A stretch of 64,000 bases of DNA from NCBI RefSeq assembly GCF_031143425.1, contig NC_090437.1, positions 1,180,454,863-1,180,518,862 of the forward strand, given 5' to 3'. The DNA comes from Pleurodeles waltl. Its lineage: Eukaryota > Chordata > Amphibia > Caudata > Salamandridae. The stretch's first letter is position 1. The number at the start of each line of letters is the position of its first letter. Position numbers and translations under genes: made by a program. Below, in pieces: positions 45,301 through 55,474 of the stretch. The notes under the pieces were generated by a model. That model was not told where the DNA came from, made no database searches, and was given only the letters and a program-made list of their open reading frames with translations.

Positions 45301-46239
45301 TGTGGTAGGCTGTGGCGGTACAAAGAGACAAATAAAAAGGGCGGAGTCTGATATGTATATTTTTAGAAAGAAAAACCAAACTTTTATTTCTTTTCTATTT
45401 TTAGAGAGCATCCAATGTCCGTTATGTTCTTTGTAGCTTTGTGGGTTTCTTCTCTTGTCTCTATTAATCGTCTTGTTCTTTTCCTTTTCTTTTCCCCCTT
45501 CTCTAGGTTCGGCGGACGTCGGGTTGTGGTGCCTCCCGAGTGTTATCGGAAAAGAAAACAACAAACAAAGAAAACGAAGGTGAGTCCTTTTGGGGTAGTC
45601 TGGTGGGGTTTCTTTCTTAGAGATACATGTGGGGAGGGACTTTAAAGGGTGGGGGTGAGGATATCCCACTGTGCAGGTGATGGGTCCTGAATATGGTGCC
45701 ACGGTCCGTCTCTTTTCTCTCTCTCTCTCTCTCTAGTGCCAAGCAAACAGAGAGTTCAGTACTCTCTCCCCAGTGGTTCAGTGCCGTACCACCTCCCCTC
45801 TCCCACCTCCCCTGTTCCCTTCCCCTGTGCCCGTGTCACTCTTGGGTTCCCTCGTCCCTAGGAGAGACTGTACCTTAGAGAGCCACGACCCTCCTGGGTC
45901 GTGGCGGGTTCCTAGCGTCCTCGGCTCCTTCCCGCAGTTGGAATCGGCTCTGGTTTCCTCTGCTCCTCGGGAGGGTCCGTGGTCTTTCTCCACCGTCGTC
46001 TCCGCGTCTCGGGCTCCGTACGTCTTCCTCTCTTCCGTCGTGTTCTTTTCTTCCGGGGTGTTCTTCTCCTCCGTGGCGTAGTCCTTCCTCTCTTGTAGTT
46101 GCCATCTCAGGAAGTCATTGTCTACGACGCTTGGCAGTGTTCCCATGTTACTATGGGAACGCGGAAGCGCATTGAGGGAGCCGGTCGAATGGTGTCGGTG
46201 CAAGGAGGGAGAGGACGCGGTCACGGAGACCCGTCTACA
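45301..46239 (-). repeat. 3' LTR of the Gmr1-like element
   Basis: The 939-bp copy begins TGTGGTAGGCTGTGGC and ends ACCCGTCTACA on the plus strand. On the minus strand it follows a purine-rich GATGGGGAG, a polypurine-tract candidate, just right of 46239. It contains a CT dinucleotide run at about 45716-45736. Confidence 0.9.
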
Positions 46240-46359
46240 CTCCCCATCCGATGATCGGGACTGTTCGAGGACCGAGGAGGAAGAGGACGGGAATCGAGAC
46301 AGGTAATCAGCGGGGCCCTGCTGAGAACCTGGGACGTGGCGGACCTGGAAAGTAAAAGG

Positions 46360-47583
46360 TTACAGTTCTAGGAACCACCGCAAAACTCTGGAATTGGAGT
46401 CCTTGTGGGAGGCGAGCCAAGTTAGAGGGACATGGTCAGTGTACAGGATAAACGACCTGCCCAAAAGGTAGTATTGCAAGTTTTCTAAAGCCCATTTTAT
46501 GGCTAAACACTCTTTTTCAATAGTGGGCGAGTGGCATTCACTGGGAAGAAGTTTCCTACTGATAAAGACAACTGGGTGGTCAAGCCCCTCCTCTTCGGGT
46601 TGGGTGAGGACGGCCCCGAGATCGATGTTAGAAGCGTCAGTATAAAGGTGGAACGGTCTAGAAAAATCAGGACATTTTAACACCGGATCAGTGGTAAGAG
46701 ATTTCTTTAACTGTTTAAAGCTACTATTCTGAGACTCTGAAAATGGAGCTAATGTGGTGGGACGTGGCTTGGCCAGAAGATCAGTAAGAGGGGCAGCGAT
46801 AGTAGAATATCTGAGTATAAACCTACGATAATAGCCTACCAACCCTAAAAAGGATCGTAGGTCCTTTTTGGTTTTTGTTTTTTTAACTTGCATTATGGCC
46901 TCAATTTTATTTTTTTGTGGTTGGAGGGTCCCATTGCCTATCACATAACCTAGATAGGATATTTCTGTATTTCCCAACATGCATTTTGTTGGATTGGCTG
47001 TTAGTCCGGCTTTTGCCAGAGCAGTAAACACCTTGTTGAGATGTAGTAAGTGATTACGCCAAGTGTCGCTATAAATGACAATGTCATCGAAATAGGCTGC
47101 TGTAAAGTCTTGAAGTGGTTTTAGCAATCGGTCCATTAAGCGTTGGAAAGTCGCAGGGGCTCCATGGAGACCGAAGGGTAAAACCGTGAACTGATAGAGG
47201 CCTGACGGAGTTGAAAATGCAGTTTTTTCCTTATCATCCTGAGCGAGGGGAATTTGCCAGTACCCCTTTGTTAGATCAAGGGTTGACAAATATTTCGCCT
47301 TCCCTAATTTCTCTAAGACATCATCAACTCAAGGGATGGGATATGTATCAAACAGTGATATATCATTGAGTTTGCGAAAGTCGATGCAAAACCGGATAGA
47401 CCCGTCGGGTTTCGGGACGAGAACTACCGGGGAATTCCAAGGACTAACAGAGGGTTCAATGACCCCCAGGGTTATCATCTTCTTTATTTCTTCCTCAATA
47501 ACATGTTTCCGGGCTTCGGGTATACGATAGGGTCGGAGGCGGATAATCCGTCCTTCGGGTGTTTTTATTTTGTGGTATATCAA
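46360..47583 (-). pseudogene. Gmr1-like pol: reverse transcriptase and RNase H
   Basis: In one frame from 47583, RT opens with IIRLRPYRIPEARKHVIEEE and has VVLVPKPDGSIRFCIDFRKL. A TGA at about 47328 (probably a CGA change) interrupts it, then STLDLTKGYWQIPLAQDDKE and VLPFGLHGAPATFQRLMDRL lead to the catalytic block AAYFDDIVIYSD, with YFDD intact. RNase H shows HLYTDASNIDLGAVLTQ, EKECLAIKWALENLQYYL and LYTDHVPLTWLASHKD. The frame ends near 46360. Apart from the single stop it is well preserved. Confidence 0.9.
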
Positions 47584-47812
47584 GGTGGTTCTACCTGGTG
47601 TTTCTGAAAAGAAGTGCGAATGTTGTTTTAAGAGTGTGGATAGTTGTCCCTTCTCAGTTTCCGTCAGAGAGTTATTTATGCAGGGATTTCCCTCGGGGTT
47701 TTGTTCCTCTAGGGAACATAGTTCTAAGTCTTGCTCTCTGGACAGCGAGATAAAGCATCCGTTAGCTAATCGATTATCTGCCTCTTCTGTTGGTTTCCAT
47801 TTTTTTTTTTTT

Positions 47813-49069
47813 TTAGTAGGTTTTAGTTTTTTTTAGTAGGTTTATATGGTACATTTGGGTTCTTTTCGGGTGTGCATTTAACTCTATGAGGTAGGTGACG
47901 GGAGAGACTGCTTTAATAACTCTATAAGGTCCCTGCCATTTGGCTAATAATTTATGCTCAGATGTTGGTCGCATTATGAGGACTTGATCGTTCGGGAGAA
48001 ATGATCGTAACTTACTTCCTTTGTCATAATAGGCTTTTTGATTGTTTTGTGCTTTCTCAAGATGTCTATGTACATCTTCCCATAGGTTTTGTAACTGGGT
48101 TTTTAAATTGTGAACATAGTCGAGCAAGGGCTTTCCTTCCTCCCCTTCCTCCTCCCATGTTTCTTCTGCCATGTCCAGAAGACAACGAGGTTGCCTTCCA
48201 AAGACTAATTCAAACGGGCTATGACCCGTAGAGGACTGTTCGTGAGACCAGATGGCATAAAGAACCAGGGGCAACTTCTGATCCCAATCCCTTCCGGAGT
48301 CATCTACTATTTTCCTTAATAGTGTCTTTATGGTACGGTTATAGCGTTCCACTAAACCGTCCGTTTGGGGGTGGTATACCGAGGTCTTTATTTGAGTAAT
48401 CCCTAATAATCAACATATCTGCCTCATAAGGTTTGACATGAAAGGGGTGCCTTGGTCCGTAAGGATCTCTTGTGGGAAGCCTGCCCGAGAAAAAAACGTT
48501 ATCATGGCTTGGGCTACCGTTTTTGTAGTCATACTGGATAAGGGAATCGCTTCGGGGTATCTCGTAGCATAGTCTACTATGACCAGAATATAGGTGTGTC
48601 CTCTGGATGAGGGAAGCAAAGGGCCGACTAAATCCATACCCACCCGGCTAAACGGAACTTCAATAATGGGTAAAGGATGTAAGGGTGCTTTCCTGGGTAC
48701 ACCTGGTTCAGTAAGTTGGCACCGAGGACATTGTAAGCAATATCTCCTAATGTGGGCATAGACTCCTGGCCAATAGAACCTCCGTAGGAGGTATTCCTCC
48801 GTCTTTTCGCTACCGTAGTGACCCCCACCTGGTTGATTATGAGCTAGAAACAATACTTGGGTTCGATATGGTTCAGGGACAACTAGTTGTTGTTTGGTTT
48901 CTCCTGTGGTAGTCGTGGTTATTCTATAAAGAAGATTTTTCTGTATTAGAAAATAAGGACCCACCTCATTTGTGGCTTCTGTTTTGGCTGTATTCCAGGC
49001 ATGAGCAAGGGTAGGGTCTTCTCTCTGGCTGGTTCGAAAAGTCACCGGTGCGTTACTAATCTCTGCCAC
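47813..49069 (-). pseudogene. Gmr1-like pol: integrase
   Basis: The zinc-binding domain reads LAHNQPGGGHYGSEKTEEYL and YCLQCPRCQ. The core shows VGMDLVGPLLPSSRGHTYIL and EILTDQGTPF, the two aspartates. A TGA stop near 48416 precedes the segment with VYHPQTDGLVERYNRT, whose Glu completes the DDE triad. The C-terminus carries NDQVLIMRPTSEHKLLAKWQ and GPYRVIK, ending HINLLKK. Just beyond, a duplicated AAAACCTACTAAAAA-type stretch shifts the frame into RT. The enzyme inserts the element's DNA. Confidence 0.9.
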
Positions 49070-49219
49070 TACCTTGTTGTGTCCTGTCTCTTTTCTGGCC
49101 TCCTGAAATCGTATTTTCCCCTGTCTTTTCTCATTTCTGGTGAGTTTTCTACGGCTCGGAGGGCATTCAATAAAGCTATTAGAAAATGCTGCTTCTGTCC
49201 ACCACTCTGGGATTCCCTT

Positions 49220-49570
49220 CTAGGTTCGGGTTTGGTCTAAGAGATTATAGAACCGGATATAGTCATATACACAGTCTTCAATCAATCGGTCCATAACCCC
49301 TACTGGGAGAAAATCGTGATATGGGCCCCATTCCACCTTGACCAATGCTAGGGGATATTTTTCCTTATCGCCGTGTATGCAACAAATAGTGACCCATTGG
49401 TTGGAGGCCAGGTCTGTGAGGTCCACTAAATCTTTCCGAATTACAGACTGACTACAACCCGAATCGATTAGGGCAGAGATGGGATTACCGTTTATCTTGA
49501 TGACCTGTTTAAACTTCGAGTTTCCCTTCCCTGTACATAATACTCTACGACGGGTAACCCCGATTTCCAT
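49220..49570 (-). pseudogene. Gmr1-like pol: aspartic protease
   Basis: The frame includes FKQVIKINGNPISALIDSGC and SQSVIRKDLVDLTDL, with the active-site DSG. It ends in TAG at about 49220, but the same frame continues after this stop through a linker into integrase at 49069. The stop is thus a single interruption of a gag-pol frame. Confidence 0.85.
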
Positions 49571-50246
49571 GGGTCCGACTCCATCTGACTTCCTTCGACA
49601 TACCCTTGCTATGTGGTAAGGAATCCAAATACTGTTCCAGAATAATTGTTTTTATCACATCTTCTCTGGTTGTCCCTATAGGCCCCAACCATTTCAAGGC
49701 TAAGTCTTTAACCCGAAAGTAGAAAGTGCGAGGATCCTCATTCTGGCCCCATTTCACTTTTCGGAACTTCAATCGATAGTATTCTATGTCATGACCAACC
49801 CGTTCCAGAATACTCTGCTTTATGTCCTTGTATGGAGTGGTACCGCCCGGATTGGCAGCTTGGTAGGCCGTTTGCAGAATTCCGGTGAGTAATGGCGCGA
49901 TGTATTGTCCCCATCGGTCCTCCGGCCACTGGGTGGAGGAGGCCACCTGTTCAAAGTTCGTAAAAAAGGAATTCGGGTCTTCGCCTTCCTGGAATTTTTG
50001 TAAGACAGAGCTCGGGACATTGGGGTGTACTTTGCTGGCTGCTATGGTGTCTGCTAATTTTTGCAGCGCAGTCTCGTGTACAAGCTGGTTGTTGGCCAAG
50101 ATCGTAGCTTGGCTTTTTAGGGTGGATTGTAAGGCTTCTCTGTCTTCTTTGGCCTCCCGTTGATGTTTCTCCCACACTAGTTGTAAGTGGCGCTGGCCCT
50201 CCGCTAGCTGTTTAATCATGTCCTCGAGGGTTGGTTTTTCGCCCAT
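49545..50246 (-). CDS. Gmr1-like gag, shortened (SCAN-like capsid region)
   Basis: The frame opens MGEKPTLEDMIKQLAEGQRH 35 bases inside the primer-binding site and runs 233 codons. A helical coiled-coil-like N-terminus precedes EDPNSFFTNFEQVASSTQWP and ERVGHDIEYYRLKFRKVKWG, the capsid part that resembles the region from which vertebrate SCAN domains were derived. It ends soon after LEQYLDSLPHS. No zinc knuckle is seen, and the protease frame starts within 100 bases, so the nucleocapsid part appears deleted. Protein made from it would be incomplete. Confidence 0.75.
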   Translation of the reverse strand: MGEKPTLEDMIKQLAEGQRHLQLVWEKHQREAKEDREALQSTLKSQATILANNQLVHETALQKLADTIAASKVHPNVPSSVLQKFQEGEDPNSFFTNFEQVASSTQWPEDRWGQYIAPLLTGILQTAYQAANPGGTTPYKDIKQSILERVGHDIEYYRLKFRKVKWGQNEDPRTFYFRVKDLALKWLGPIGTTREDVIKTIILEQYLDSLPHSKGMSKEVRWSRTHGNRGYPS

Positions 50247-50280
50247 GGTGTATTCTGCCTAGTAGCCTCTGGGATCTTAA

Positions 50281-50298
50281 ATCCCACTTCTGACACCA
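50281..50298 (-). other. Primer-binding site, tRNA-Leu type
   Basis: On the plus strand ATCCCACTTCTGACACCA lies one base from the 5' LTR (50300). It equals the 3' end of vertebrate tRNA-Leu of the CAG type including CCA, as I recall that tRNA. On the minus strand it is TGGTGTCAGAAGTGGGAT, where minus-strand synthesis would begin. Confidence 0.75.
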
Positions 50299-50299
50299 C

Positions 50300-51236
50300 T
50301 GTGGTAGGCTGTGGCGGTACAAAGAGACAAATAAAAAGGGCGGAGTCTTATATGCATATTTTTAGAAAGAAAAACCAAACTTTTATTTCTTTTCTATTTT
50401 TAGAGAGCATCCAATGTCCATTATGTTCTTTGTAGCTTTGTGGGTTTCTTGTCTTGTCTCTATTAATCGTCTTGTTCTTTTCCTTTTCTTTTCCCCCTTC
50501 TCTAGGTTCGCCGGACGTCGGGTTGTGGTGCCTCCCGAGTGTTACCGGAAAAGAAAACAACAAACAAAGAAAACGAAGGTGAGTCCTTTTGGGGTAGTCT
50601 GGTGGGGTTTCTTTCTTAGAGATACATGTGGGGAGGGACTTTAGAGGGGGGGTGAGGATATCCCACTGTGCAGGTGATGGGTCCTGAATATGGTGCCACG
50701 GTCCGTCTCTTTTCTCTCTCTCTCTCTCTCTAGTGCCAAGCAAACAGAGAGTTCGGTACTCTCTCCCCAGTGGTTCAGTGCCGTACCACCTCCCCTCTCC
50801 CACCTCCCCTGTTCCCTTACCCTGTGCCCGTGTCACTCTTGGGTTCCCTCGTCCCTAGGAGGGACCGTACCTTAGAGAGCCACGACCATCCTGGGTCGTG
50901 GCGGGTTCCTAGCGTCCTCTGCTCCTTCCCGCAGTTGGAATCGGCTCTGGTTTCCTCTGCTCCTCGGGAGGGTCCGTGGTCTTTCTCCACCATCGTCTCT
51001 GCGTCTCGGGCTCCGTACGTCTTCCTCTCTTCCGTCGTGTTCTTTTCTTCCGGGGTGTTCTTCTCCTCCGTGGCGTAGTCCTTCCTCTCTTGTAGTTGCC
51101 ATCTCAGGAAGTCGTCGTCTACGACGCTTGGCAGTGTTCCCATGTTACTATGGGAACGCAGAAGTGCATCGAGGGAGCCGGTTGAATGGTGTTGGTGCAA
51201 GGAGGGAGAGGACGCGGTCACGAAGACCCGTCTACA
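50300..51236 (-). repeat. 5' LTR of the Gmr1-like element
   Basis: The 937-bp copy begins TGTGGTAGGCTGTGGC and ends ACCCGTCTACA on the plus strand, matching the 3' LTR along its whole length with scattered substitutions and a small indel near 50643. Confidence 0.9.
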
Positions 51237-51916
51237 GGTGCAAACTGCGAAAATCGCAGTTTGCGCCATGCAAAATGCCGTTTGCGATGCTCATTCACAA
51301 TTTGCGAGTCGGTGCCGACTCGCAAATTGTGAATGCGACTCGCAAATAGGAAGGGGTGTCCCCTTCCTATTTGCGACTCGCATCGCTATGCTAAATTGCT
51401 TTGTGACCGCGAATGCGGTCGCAAAGCAATTCGCAGTTACCACCAGTGTCACACTGAATGTAACCCATTCGCAAAAGGGAAGGGGTCCCCAGGGGACCCC
51501 TTCCCTTTTGTGAATGTTGCCAAAAGGGGTTTTTCAGAGCAGGCAGTGGTCCAATGGACCACTGCCTACTCTGAAAAAACGAAACCAAATGGTTTCGTTA
51601 TTTTTTTTATTTTGCAACTCGTTTTCCTTTAGGGAAAACGGGCTGCAAAATAAAAAAAAAAAACTGCTTTATTTAAAAAGCAGTCACAGACATGGAGGTC
51701 TGCTGACTTCAGCAGGCCACCATCCCTGTGAGTGCAGGAACTCGCTATGGGGTCGCAAAATGCGACCCACCTCATTAATATTAATGAGGTGGGTATTTGC
51801 GACCCCATAGCGTCTGAGACACCGTACTGCATCCGATTTTGCGAATCGGAAATTGCGAGTCGCACCGACTCGCATTTCCGATTCGCAAAATCGGAAAATG
51901 CTACATCTGGCCCTTA

Positions 51917-52870
51917 GTTCCCTTTAGCACTTTACATCATCTACTTTTATATATTTATCCTAATATAAATTTTGCACATTGCATATTTTTCTTCCATATT
52001 GCACATTGCAATATGGATGAAAGCACAAAGGATGCTCACTTCATGTTTATGTTGGGCAGTACTGATGAAGGTACATCACGAAAAACAGACATATAAACCT
52101 ACTGGTCCACAGATTTCCAGTCCAAGGTAGTCAATCACATCAGCCTCCCAGGATATCACTTCTGCCCATTCATGTTTCATTTGGATGGTAATAGGGTCCA
52201 CTTTGAAAATTTGGACCAACATGCAGTCTATCCACTGACATACTCTTGAAACACCTCTAACACTAGGCACAGACTTACAGAGAGGAAGAGAAAGTGAAAG
52301 TATGTTCACACTTCCTAGGTGGATGTATCCCACCTGTTTTTTAGGGTTGAGCCTGCAAGTGCATGCATTAATACATGTGTCTCCCTCACTAGACTCTGTT
52401 GTGTATAGTAAAGGGCTTGGAGGCCGCCTGCCATTTACCATTTGTTGCCTTGCGTAGCACTCTGCTTTACAGGATTGTAATTTATCACTGCATGCCTGGC
52501 ATTATTTCCGTTCATCTGTGTGGAGCAGGGACCAAGCACAGAGAGATTAAACTTAATCAGTGCCCTTCCGCTGCTCCCTTTAAGACTGAGGTACTCTTTT
52601 GTCCTTTTTAAATACTTGTGCCCTGCAAACAGCTGTGTGACTCTCAAAAACATGCCCAACAGGATAAACAAAGTTGCAAAGTTTTATTTTCAACTTTCTT
52701 TTATTTTGTCAAGTTGTCTTTTATCACTTTGCTCTCATGCTTTCTTTTGTTTTTGCTCATGGGTGCTGTTATAAAAAGGTGACAATCATCGTGTTCTAAA
52801 TATTGCAAAGCCACATTGTTTCTTATTATGTGTAATCTCTGAAGTGATGCTTTAACACATAATCATGCAG
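51917..52870. other. Unassigned DNA beside satellite
   Basis: About 950 bases. One short frame at 52014 starts MDESTKDAHFMFMLGSTDEG but is brief and unrecognised. No repeat was identified. The CCAAT satellite begins near 52871. Confidence 0.3.
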
Positions 52871-54270
52871 TACACCACAGTCCACCCCTCTCTAACCTAC
52901 TACAATCTATTGCACCTCACCCCACACCAACCCACCATACCACACCCTGATCCAATCCACTCCTACCCAGCCCACTCCAATCCTCTCAACCCACCCCAAT
53001 CTCATCTACCCACTCCAGTTTGCCCCACTCCAAATCAATCTGCCCCACTCCAATCCAAAACAATCTGCTCCACTCCAATCTGCCCCATTCCAATCCAAAA
53101 CAATATGCAGCACTCCAATCCAAAACACTATGCCTCACTCCCATCTACTCCACCCAATCAGCCCCACTCCAATCCAAAACAATGTGCTGCACTGCAATCT
53201 ACTGCAGTACAATTCAAAACAATCTGGCCCACTCCAATCTGCCCAACTGCAATCCAAAACAATCTGCCCCGCTCCAATATGCCCTACTTTAATCCAAATC
53301 AATCTACCCCAATCCAATCTGCCTCACTCCAATATGCAGCACTCCAATCCAAAACAATCTGTCCAGCTTGAAACTGACTCACTCCAATCAACCCCACTCT
53401 AATTTAAACATGTGCCCCACTCCAATCTGCACCAGTCCAGTCTGCCACCCTCCAATCCAAAACAATCTGTCTCACTCCAATCCACCCCACTGTAATTTGC
53501 CCCAAATCAATCCAAAGCAATATGCCGTATTCCAATCCAAAGCAATGTACCTCACTCCCATCTACCCAACTCCAATCAGTCCCACTCTAATCCAAAACAA
53601 TATTCCCCACTCCACTGCAATCCACCTCATCCCAATCCAATCCACCCCACTCCATCACAATTCACCACACTCCAATCCACCCCACTCCCATCCAATCCAA
53701 TCCACACCAGCCCAATCCAATCCACCACACTCAAATAAAATCCACCAACTCCAATCCACCCTAATACAAACTCACCCACCCTAATCTGCACAACTCTAAT
53801 GAAATTTAATCTGCCCCTCTCCAATCCAAAACAATCTGTCCTACTCCAAACCTCTTCACTCCAATTTGCCTCTCTCCAATTAATTTCATTCTTCCCTACT
53901 CCAATCTGCCCCTCTTTAATCCTAAACAACCTGCCCAAATCCAACTTGCCCCACTACAACCCGCCCCACTCCAGTCCCAAGCAAACCACTCCAATCCAAA
54001 ACAATCTGCCCTACTTCAATTTGCTCCAATCCAATCAAGTCCACTCCATCCAAACTCACCCCACTCCAATCCACCAGAATCCACCCAGATACAATCTGGT
54101 CCACCCCACACCAATTCAATCCACCTCAATTCATCCCAGTCCAATCTACCCCACTCCAACCCAATATACCTCACCCTAATCCAATTTACCCCACACCACC
54201 CCAATCCAGTCTGATCCACCCCAATCTAATCCTGCCCAATCCAATCGGACCCACCCCACTCCAATCCATC
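52871..54270. repeat. CCAAT/CCACT satellite, block 1
   Basis: The stretch is built from degenerate pentamers CCAAT and CCACT joined as CCACTCCAAT, with a frequent longer phrase CACTCCAATCCAAAACAATC followed by TGCCC. The plus strand is poor in G. Open frames here encode repetitive peptides and are not genes. The block ends at the truncated gypsy element and resumes at 58623. Confidence 0.85.
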
Positions 54271-55046
54271 TCGCTCTAGAGGCCCTACAATGTCAATACC
54301 AACCTTTTCAATGGGGATACTAAACACAGGAAAAAGTTGAAGGGGAGCCTTGCATTTCCTCCCACTCTTGCCACTTGCCTGACAAGTCTGGAAAGACCTA
54401 CAATGTGCCTGTTCATCTACGGCCAATGGAAGTGGGTGACAAGCCTGTCAAAGGTCTTGTCTTGCCCCAGATGTCCATCTGAAGGCACATCATGACCCAG
54501 ACCTATTAGGAAGGCTCTGAAGCACTGGGGGTACCACCAGCACACAGGCTGACCCAGGCTCAGCAACCTTAGGCTCACTATACAGGAGGCCGTCCTCCCA
54601 ATAGATCAGGTAAGATCCTGGCTCCTTGCAAGCTGTCTGGTCTACAGCCTGCTGCTGCAGACCCTCCAGAGTAGGACATACTCTCTGTGCCTCACAAAAT
54701 GCCTACCTGGTATGTCCCCCTTTCTGTTGCCACTGTGACAGCTCAGGGACCTCCCCCAGCTCAGCTACCTGTTCCCCTGTAGGCTCCGGGGCATCACCCT
54801 CAGGATCAGCCTCCTCCCAGACTGTGGGACCTTCTGGGGCTGGTTTCCTGTTCCCCTTGCCCTTTCTCCTCCTGGTGGATCCCAGGGCCACTCTTTCAGG
54901 CTTCAGAGGCTTCTTACCACCCTGACAGCCTGCCATTGACAGGGTAGATAGGCATACCCACCCAGGCAGACCCAACATCTCCAAGTGTGACCTGTGCTCC
55001 ACCTCCTGCCAAGCAAACAATCCACATCATTGGTTGGACTCACAGC
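54271..55046 (-). pseudogene. Second gypsy family: linker and integrase N-terminal part
   Basis: From high to low coordinates a charged linker (GSTRRRKGKGNRKPAPEGPT, EEADPEGDAPEPTGEQVAEL) leads to SYLIYWEDGLLYSEPKVAEP. It continues VLVVPPVLQSFLIGLGHDVP and GHLGQDKTFDRLVTHFHWP, the histidine half of the integrase zinc domain. The cysteine half reads HCRSFQTCQASGKSGRKCKA, where one usual Cys is Phe, and VEKVGIDIVGPLE-type core sequence (EKVGIDIVGPLE) ends at the satellite. Several stops are present. Confidence 0.7.
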
Positions 55047-55474
55047 TACTCACAAGGAACCTGAGACCCCCCCCATTCAAAGGGAACCTGTGCCACTCTG
55101 CACAGGCCTTCTGAGTTGTCCACTGCAACTACTTGGTGGAGTACACGGGGATCTATCTGCTCTTCAGCCACCAAATGAATCCTCACTGTAGTTACACTGG
55201 CTCCTGTGTCTCTCAGAGCCTCCACCCTCTGTCCATTGATGGTCACCCACTGCCCGTACTTCTTAGTGTTCTCAGGCACCATCTCACTGTCCCCTAGTGA
55301 GACAAGGGGCATCTCAGCTGGCTCCCACCCAACTGGAACCAACTCCTCCCCCAAGCTCCACACTGGCAAAACCCTGTGACTGAGCACCAGTGGGTGCCAG
55401 TATAACCTTGGGATATGTGGGGTCCCCCTCACATGACCCACCTGGTCACATGCAAAGCACCTGCGGGGACCCAT
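55046..55474 (-). pseudogene. Second gypsy family: nucleocapsid and protease
   Basis: The frame begins at a zinc knuckle RRCFACDQVGHVRG, the first three ligands of a CCHC box, with the final Cys not visible. It runs to a protease with GQWVTINGQRVEALRDTGAS, whose active site is DTG, then TTVRIHLVAEEQI and FEWGGSQVPCE. This frame is open for 142 codons. Confidence 0.75.

Larger units (their letters stand above)
45301..51236 (-). mobile_element. Near-complete Ty3/gypsy element with integrase before RT (Gmr1-like)
   Basis: Two LTRs (45301-46239 and 50300-51236) flank gag, protease, integrase, RT and RNase H in that order on the minus strand. A perfect GGTGC duplication borders it (45296-45300, 51237-51241). 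By eye the LTRs differ at roughly 20-25 sites in 937, so the insertion is not recent. Integrase upstream of RT is the hallmark of the Gmr1 clade and differs from ordinary gypsy order. A few stops and one frameshift inactivate pol. Confidence 0.9.
45269..51913. mobile_element. Palindromic MITE (GGGCCAGATGTAGCA family), split by gypsy element
   Basis: The left 32 bases (45269-45300) and the right part (51242-51913) form one element. The ends GGGCCAGATGTAGCA and TGCTACATCTGGCCC are perfect inverted repeats, flanked by TTA at 45266-45268 and 51914-51916. The body is a chain of hairpins, for example TTCACAATTTGCGAGTC/GACTCGCAAATTGTGAA, GCGACTCGCAAATAGGAAGG and its complement, AAAAGGGAAGGGGTCCCC and its complement, and GGGGTCGCAAA with its partner. 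The MITE is about 700 bp without the gypsy insert. Confidence 0.85.

Noticed and set aside
45773..46224. Arg/Glu-rich open frames in both LTRs of the Gmr1-like element (also 50817-51269)
   Set aside because: They lie in the LTRs, are not conserved in length between the two copies, and resemble neither a retroviral accessory gene nor any known domain.
52865..54219. Many open frames in the satellite (up to 168 codons)
   Set aside because: They come from the low-complexity CCAAT/CCACT array, which has few stops on both strands.
54271..54430. Precise insertion of the second gypsy family with a target-site duplication
   Set aside because: The left end lies in integrase coding sequence, so the element is truncated there and no duplication can be tested.
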